A stretch of DNA of 64,000 bases from Amaurobius ferox. Lineage: Eukaryota; Arthropoda; Arachnida; Araneae; Amaurobiidae. The DNA lies in NCBI GenBank assembly GCA_951213105.1, contig OX578142.1, positions 117,567,065 to 117,631,064 on the forward strand. The letters are read 5' to 3'. The notes beneath the pieces were generated by a model. That model saw only the letters and a list, made by a program, of their open reading frames with translations, made no database searches and was not told the origin of the DNA. This document shows positions 58,971 through 64,000 of this stretch, piece after piece. The translations under genes were made by a program, and so were the position numbers. The first letter of the stretch is position 1. Each line of letters starts with the position of its first letter.

Positions 58971-59353
58971 CAATGATGATGATGGAGTTTAACATTCTGT
59001 AATTATAATCACACCCTATATACCTGTGGTTCGCCTATATACAGCCCATTAGCCAAGCATACATATATGTACTACCTTGTTTTAGACTTAAGATGAAACT
59101 AGAAGTCAGAAAAATTAATTTTCGTGTATTCACAGTAATAAAGCGTGGTAACTGGTAATCACACTTTAGTCATATTTGCGGAATTGATAAAATTAACCTC
59201 CCCCATTTATCGAACATAGCAATTAACTAATGATTTACAAAAATGAGAAATTTGTTAATAATTCAAAAGCAACTCTGCTATTATTATATATTCAATTTAA
59301 TGATATCAATAAATGAATGAATGATAACTTGAATTATGAATGCATTGTAATTT

Positions 59354-60127
59354 AAAAAAAATCTGATGTGGGCAACACATGACTTTTCTTATATAATGCA
59401 ATGAATTTACCATTTTTACAATAAAAAAAATATGTTTTTCTTATAGTAGCTATTTATATTCTTTCCAAGAAATTGAATTTTCGTCAATTAGTCGTCATTT
59501 TCACTGATTCATTGTCATTTTTATCCATTTGGCGAGATTTCCGTTAATTTGCAACATTTTAAAAAACGCCAAGTTGGCGACATTTTGCCAAATTTGGCGC
59601 CAAAATCCCGCCAAGCGTTATGGACGGAGAAATAAGTTATTCTTATAGCAGGTAAATAACTATTGGCGTTCAAATAAAAAAGTATTACTCAAAGTATCTT
59701 TTCTCATGAATGGAACGAGCTAGATCCACGAGAATGATGTCACCCAATTTATCGCATGATATTACACATGAAAAGTGAACATGTTTCTTAACAGTTAATA
59801 TATTTTTTATAATTTATGGGATTTTTGATAAATTTATTTTAAAAATGTGCAATATTTTGAGAACGGTTCATGCCAGCGTTCTAAAGTTTATGTCAATTGT
59901 TTTCTAAGGAAAAATTACATTAGAAATGTCTATTTGCGTAACTTTATTAAAGGTTTTGATTTTTTGATGATTTTTTCGAAATTTCACTCGACAATTTAGG
60001 GGGGTTCTGAACATTCGATTACGTTTAAAAACAATAGGCCTTCAGTACTCACGGATTGTGATTTTTGTACCAAATTTCTTTCGAATCGGTCCATTTGTTC
60101 GTCAGTAATCGCGTCCACAGACTCACT

Positions 60128-60183
<56 letters not shown>

Positions 60184-60192
60184 CACACACAC

Positions 60193-60228
<36 letters not shown>

Positions 60229-60364
60229 ACACACAGACATCACCTCAAAAATGTTTGATTCGTGATCAGAGATGCTTGAAACGTGCTCTCCCGCCGAAAA
60301 CTCGAATTCAAATTTTCGACCCCGTCACAATACTTTCCTCATGTCTTATGTATATAAGGAGAGT
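59354..60364 (+). mobile_element. Family A element (A8)
   Basis: The 5' end is AAAATCTGATGTGGGCAACA then CATGACTTTTCTTATATAAT. The CGCCAA minisatellite is at 59525-59610. The interior is conserved, with an exceptionally long (CA)n tract at 60129-60235. The inner palindrome AACTCGAATTCAAATTTTCG and terminal hairpin at 60332-60364 complete it. About 1.0 kb, non-coding; Cys/Val and His/Thr repeat ORFs are artefacts. Confidence 0.75.
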
Positions 60365-60422
60365 AATAATTAGAACTGTGTAATAATTAGAACTGTGTAA
60401 TCACTGAACTACAATTAATGAA

Positions 60423-60578
60423 ATGCCTTACAGTGGGGTTGAGGCAAGTAAGTGGCGTAATGCAAAGTCAACGGATAAAGTCAAAGCCCTGGTCGGCCAG
60501 TATACGAAAGGAGAAATCCCCACCAATGCATATTCAATAAAGAACCGTCCACTACAGACATGTTTCAACAAGAACAAA
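60423..60578 (+). CDS. Short coding-like segment, unknown
   Basis: The reading frame from ATG 60423 gives ~50 balanced residues (for example SKWRNAKSTDKVKALVGQYT) before turning into low-complexity AT-rich codons. The first 150 bp are less AT-rich than the flanks. It could be an exon or transposon fragment; there are no recognised motifs. Confidence 0.2.
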
Positions 60579-60992
60579 AAAATTATTTTTAGGTATTCTT
60601 TTTTCTATATGTTAATTTCGCAATATTTTATAATATTTTCATATTTACTCAACTGGTGGAAACTAACTGTGTTCCGAAAGTGACTTGTTATATGAATGGG
60701 AAAAGGACGCCAAAATGTGTTTGAATTGAATCATGTATTATGTTACAATACAATATCTCCGAAATTTTTCAATCGAATAATATTATAAGTTTGACAATGG
60801 CAGATTGCTAACATACGTATAAAAACGATGCCGCGATTTTTTTTAAACTCGCCATGTCGTATGTGCATCTAAGAGTCCAATTATTATTTTAAATGTTTAT
60901 CAAATTTTCTTAAGTATTAAAAGAGATTATGCATAGTGTATCATAAATTCACCATGATAAATATGGGTAGTGTATATTTAGAATTCAAAATA

Positions 60993-61753
60993 AAAAAATC
61001 TGATGTGGGCAGCACATGACTTTCCCTGCAGACCTATATACACGTTTTCTATATTTTAATTCAATTTAATACACTATTAATTCAATTTTCGTTCTCATTT
61101 GGTAACTAGACTCATTTTCAAAGATGGCGTAAAGAAAAAACGAAAAAACAAAAATATCTCGAGAACGGCTAGTCTTAATGTAATGGGGTTGGTCTTATTC
61201 TTTTCTTCGTTAAAAATTACGTATAAAACAAGCATTTAATGGATATATTTCAGCATATGTAGTTTTTATTTTAGATTTTGTCCATTTTGCAAAAAAAGGC
61301 AGGTTATTTTTCTTCGAATCGTACCAAAATCTAATCAGCACCAGGGTGACCCACAAGTGACTCATCTATCGAATTTTGTGAAATTCGGTCCATTAGTTTT
61401 TCAGTTAGAGTGGATACAAGCTTTTGCGGGCCATTTCGCAAAAAAGCGGGTTCTTTTATCCCAAATCGTACCCAAAACTAATCAGCACCACACTCGCTCA
61501 CAAGTGACTTACCTACCAAATTTTGAGAAATTCGGTCCATTAGTTTTTTAGTTAGAGTGGATACAAAATCTGCACAGACAGGTACACACGCAGACAGACA
61601 GACACACAGACACTCACACAGACGTCACGCTAAAAATGGTTTTTTCGTATTCTAGAGGTCTCGAAACGTGTAGATCCGTCGAAAACTCGAGTTGCGATTT
61701 TCGACATGATTCCAATACTTTCCCTATACATTACCATGTATTGGAGGGAAAGT
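60993..61753 (+). mobile_element. Family B element, complete copy (B2)
   Basis: The 5' end is AAAAAAATCTGATGTGGGCA then GCACATGACTTTCCC. The interior is as in the 40.7-kb copy (AATCAGCACCAGGGTGACCC and a second half-unit AATCAGCACCACACTCGCTC). A GACA/CACA tract lies at 61574-61620. The inner palindrome is centred on CTCGAG, and the terminal hairpin is at 61717-61753. Both termini are intact; this is the best reference copy for family B. Confidence 0.8.
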
Positions 61754-62700
61754 AAAAAAATACGTTAACCACATTGCACTGTCGATTTACTTATTTAGGG
61801 TATTTTTAATGGCGCAAGAATTATTATTTTCTGTAATAAAACTCATTAATAAATCCGTTCACAGAGCTGTGATATACACTAATAAACGTTTAGAGCATAA
61901 GCGTTTCATTAATACATATTTTAAATAATCTTTTATAATCCGTATTACTCACGACCCATTCCATTAAAATATTATTTGATTCCGAGAATTAAGTTTTTCA
62001 ATCTCTAAATAACCTTATTTTCAAATGAATTGCTTTATAAAAATATTTAAGAAATCATTTAGTATTCAACCTTTCAGACGCGATGGTGAAAATGAATTCT
62101 GCCATGCCAATTTGGGAATTAAGTCTTTTATCACAATTTAAATATAGAAATTCTCTTTCAAGATGCGCCGCGAAAAGCGACTTAAATATTTTATAATTTA
62201 TTCCAATGATTTTGAGACAGATAAAACTGATGCAGAGTACACATTAATGGATAATTGCTATCGCAAACGATTTATTAATTTGCTCAGTTCGCAAGTACGG
62301 ATAATAAAATACTTTATTCACATGACATTTAACCTTATTTGTCTGATCAAGAAATTTCCAGTTTCTCGAAACTTAATGTAACTTAATAACTATGCAAATC
62401 TAACCATGTTTGAAATATTCGATAAAAGCAGGATCAAATTAGAAATTAATCGTGTGAAACTACTATTAACGATATTATGACATAGATATCATTTTTTTTT
62501 TATATTTATTTTTCAGCTATCCGAATCAGGTTTCTTTTAATATTATTTTAGACACTATTGTCCTGAAATACTTCCTAGGATCATTCAATCGACTGGAACA
62601 GCTACATACGAAATTAGTTAAATTCAAGAATATTAGAAAAAAATGCGCTCTGGAGATTAAACACTTTAGACTTCGTCGTATACTCAAAACAACAAAAGAT
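61754..62700. other. AT-rich intergenic sequence, nothing recognised
   Basis: No supported feature. Confidence 0.4.
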
Positions 62701-62704
62701 TTTA

Positions 62705-62930
62705 ATGTTAAAGTCGATTTATTAAATTAATTTTGTTCTTCGCGCCGAGTCAGCAATTTAAGAGTTGCATCCCATGTAGCGTGAAAGGAACAACAAAATA
62801 CTTTAATGGAAAATGCGATTTATTAAATTAATTTTCTCCTCTTTCTTTACCAACAACAGACAATCTGGAGTGCTCGCGTGGGAGCAAGGGGCACTGTTTA
62901 AGAAGTGGAGCCGATTTATTAAATTAGAAA
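62705..62930 (+). repeat. Diverged ~100-bp direct repeats
   Basis: CGATTTATTAAATTA occurs three times, at about 62714, 62816 and 62910. The first two copies also share TTAATTTT and TTTAATG nearby. It is old and degenerate. Confidence 0.4.
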
Positions 62931-63133
62931 ATTGGCCAAGACTCCTCTTGGGTGAAACGGACGATGCGTGTTCGTCTAGAATGATGCGGAATAGAAATGT
63001 TTTTTATTCTCTCCGTGAAAACATCTAGAGTGAGATTTATGAATTTTTCATGTTCATAATATTTATTCTGAGAGCTTTTAGAAGCTCCACAGTAGCGATT
63101 TTTAAACTGGACCGATGTTGTCGCTAAATACAT
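62924..63133 (-). pseudogene. Coding-like fragment weakly resembling 43.7-44.1 kb ORF
   Basis: A minus-strand frame from ATG 63131-63133 runs 69 codons to a stop at 62924-62926. It reads FTERIKNISIPHHSRRTRIV and ends EESWPIF. Upstream (63150-63300, minus) other frames hold protein-like runs broken by stops, such as MRETAVKALKNKYLQMEFNW, so this looks like a frameshifted relic. The resemblance to the larger fragment near 44 kb was seen by eye only. Confidence 0.3.
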
Positions 63134-63419
63134 TTACCGAAATTTATATTTGTAACATCCTTTTAGATCCAGTTGAACTCCATTTGAAGATATTTGTTTT
63201 TGAGAGCTTTAACAGCAGTTTCTCTCATTTAAAAGACAAAATTCCGAGCTATTTCTTTTGATATAGCATCAGGGATTGCTTTTGACGTTGGGATGATTTG
63301 ATTTTAATGCGCATCAAGTATAGAAATGTATCCTTTAATCTTTTAAAACTAGGAAAATTTTTCCGACGTTAGCCGGGATTTAAAAGAAGATTAATAAAAA
63401 CCATCCATCTCAAAATTTC

Positions 63420-63680
63420 AAAAGGAGTGGTCCCCCTCTACGCCCGCCCGTTAAGCGGGTGTAATACGCTCTAAATAATTACCTAACTATGTCTTTTCCT
63501 GCTGCGCTGTTGCGTAATAAGCGTTGGGCCCAGCGTTGGGCGCCTATATATACTCTGTATTGTAGGAGCTCTTGAATGCGGCATTATTTTATGTTTTGAA
63601 TGTGCCTTCTGTTATTTAGTGGAAAACCCAGACCGCCCGACTCACCCGAGCGTATAGAGCTGCTATTTGGGCAAAGGACT
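63420..63680. repeat. GC-richer repeat-like segment
   Basis: It contains a hairpin, CGCCCGCCCGTTAAGCGGGT, and a doubled GCGTTGGGCCCAGCGTTGGG. Near 63625-63645 it holds the complement of the SINE 3' motif seen at 54.3 kb (CCCAGACCGCCCGAC). It probably contains SINE-derived material; no boundaries are clear. Confidence 0.35.
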
Positions 63681-64000
63681 TCTATTAGTTAGTGATTTTT
63701 TTATATAAAAGCAAGAAATTGCTCAACTGATTACCCATCACCATCTACTGATTATGGTTTCGCGGCCATTACTGCTTGTTATCCCGATATAAAAGATAAG
63801 ATGATCAGTGAGCACAAAATTCCTTAAAACTAGGAGTTTGGAATATTTGGAAATTTGTAATGCGAATCTAGTATCGACGCTGGTTAAAGCAAAATTTGTC
63901 AAAATACCATAAACAGTGTCTATACGCTAAAACTAAAATATCAATGTTTAAAACTTTCTTCAGCCCCAAAATTTCAATGTCTCTTATCAGACGTTTAGCG

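Noticed and set aside
59996..60265. Cys/Val and His/Thr repeat ORFs
   Set aside because: Translations of the (GT)n/(CA)n tract inside element A8.

Overview
This window looks like intergenic, AT-rich, repeat-saturated nuclear DNA from a metazoan. An arthropod, and within arthropods an arachnid such as an orb-weaving spider, is my best guess. That guess rests on overall style: dense tRNA-derived SINEs, a non-LTR retrotransposon with RNase H, many short palindrome-ended elements and long microsatellites. No diagnostic host gene supports it. I found no intact host protein-coding gene, no rRNA, no convincing functional tRNA and no CRISPR array.

The only clearly functional-looking genes are the two ORFs of one apparently complete non-LTR (LINE) retrotransposon at 19221-25201. 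ORF1 (490 aa, three zinc knuckles) and ORF2 (1225 aa: AP-endonuclease, reverse transcriptase, RNase H, C-terminal CCHC) are both uninterrupted. The element is bracketed by a perfect 13-bp target-site duplication. It sits inside an older DNA transposon with ~195-bp terminal inverted repeats (17783-25518), which also holds a tRNA-like SINE fragment.

The most abundant repeats are two families, here called A and B, that share both termini but not their interiors. One end reads TCTGATGTGGGCAGCACATG after an A-run. The other end carries two successive palindromes, the outer one a ~33-37 bp hairpin. A copies: 1095-2034, 6853-7765, 27757-29408 (terminal segment duplicated to 29820), 31004-32717, 34700-36967, 41724-42485, 47061-47995, 58621-58970, 59354-60364. 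B copies: 1-284 (plus a possible continuation), 16270-16913, 37404-38224, 40700-41418, 60993-61753. Strand is given with the double-palindrome end as 3'. One A copy can be compared with a paralogous site lacking it, which shows insertion in a T-run without an evident target-site duplication. The architecture resembles non-autonomous Helentron/HINE-type rolling-circle elements; this is inference.

Other content, left to right: SINEs at 299-583, 4006-4288 and 8501-8743, all with TSDs; a TIR element at 5419-6610; a hAT-like MITE at 10701-10856; two further TIR elements at 11079-11292 and 12440-12766; minisatellites near 12.3 and 13.0-13.6 kb; the LINE complex at 17.8-25.5 kb; A and B copies with TA microsatellites at 27.7-38.2 kb; a 92-bp array at 38.2-38.7 kb; an alternating 75/78-bp array at 43.1-43.6 kb; a paralogous pair of ~1.35-kb repeats (C) at 46.4-48.7 and 53.2-54.5 kb; a TIR element at 49.3-50.2 kb; a regular 118-bp array at 55.6-56.2 kb; and A/B copies at 58.6-61.8 kb.

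A few short coding-like islands (11.5, 27.3-27.6, 43.7-44.1, 46.0-46.2, 60.4 and 62.9-63.1 kb) could be exons or decayed gene fragments, but I cannot assign a function to any of them. All identifications come from reading the sequence by eye; no alignment or database search was run.
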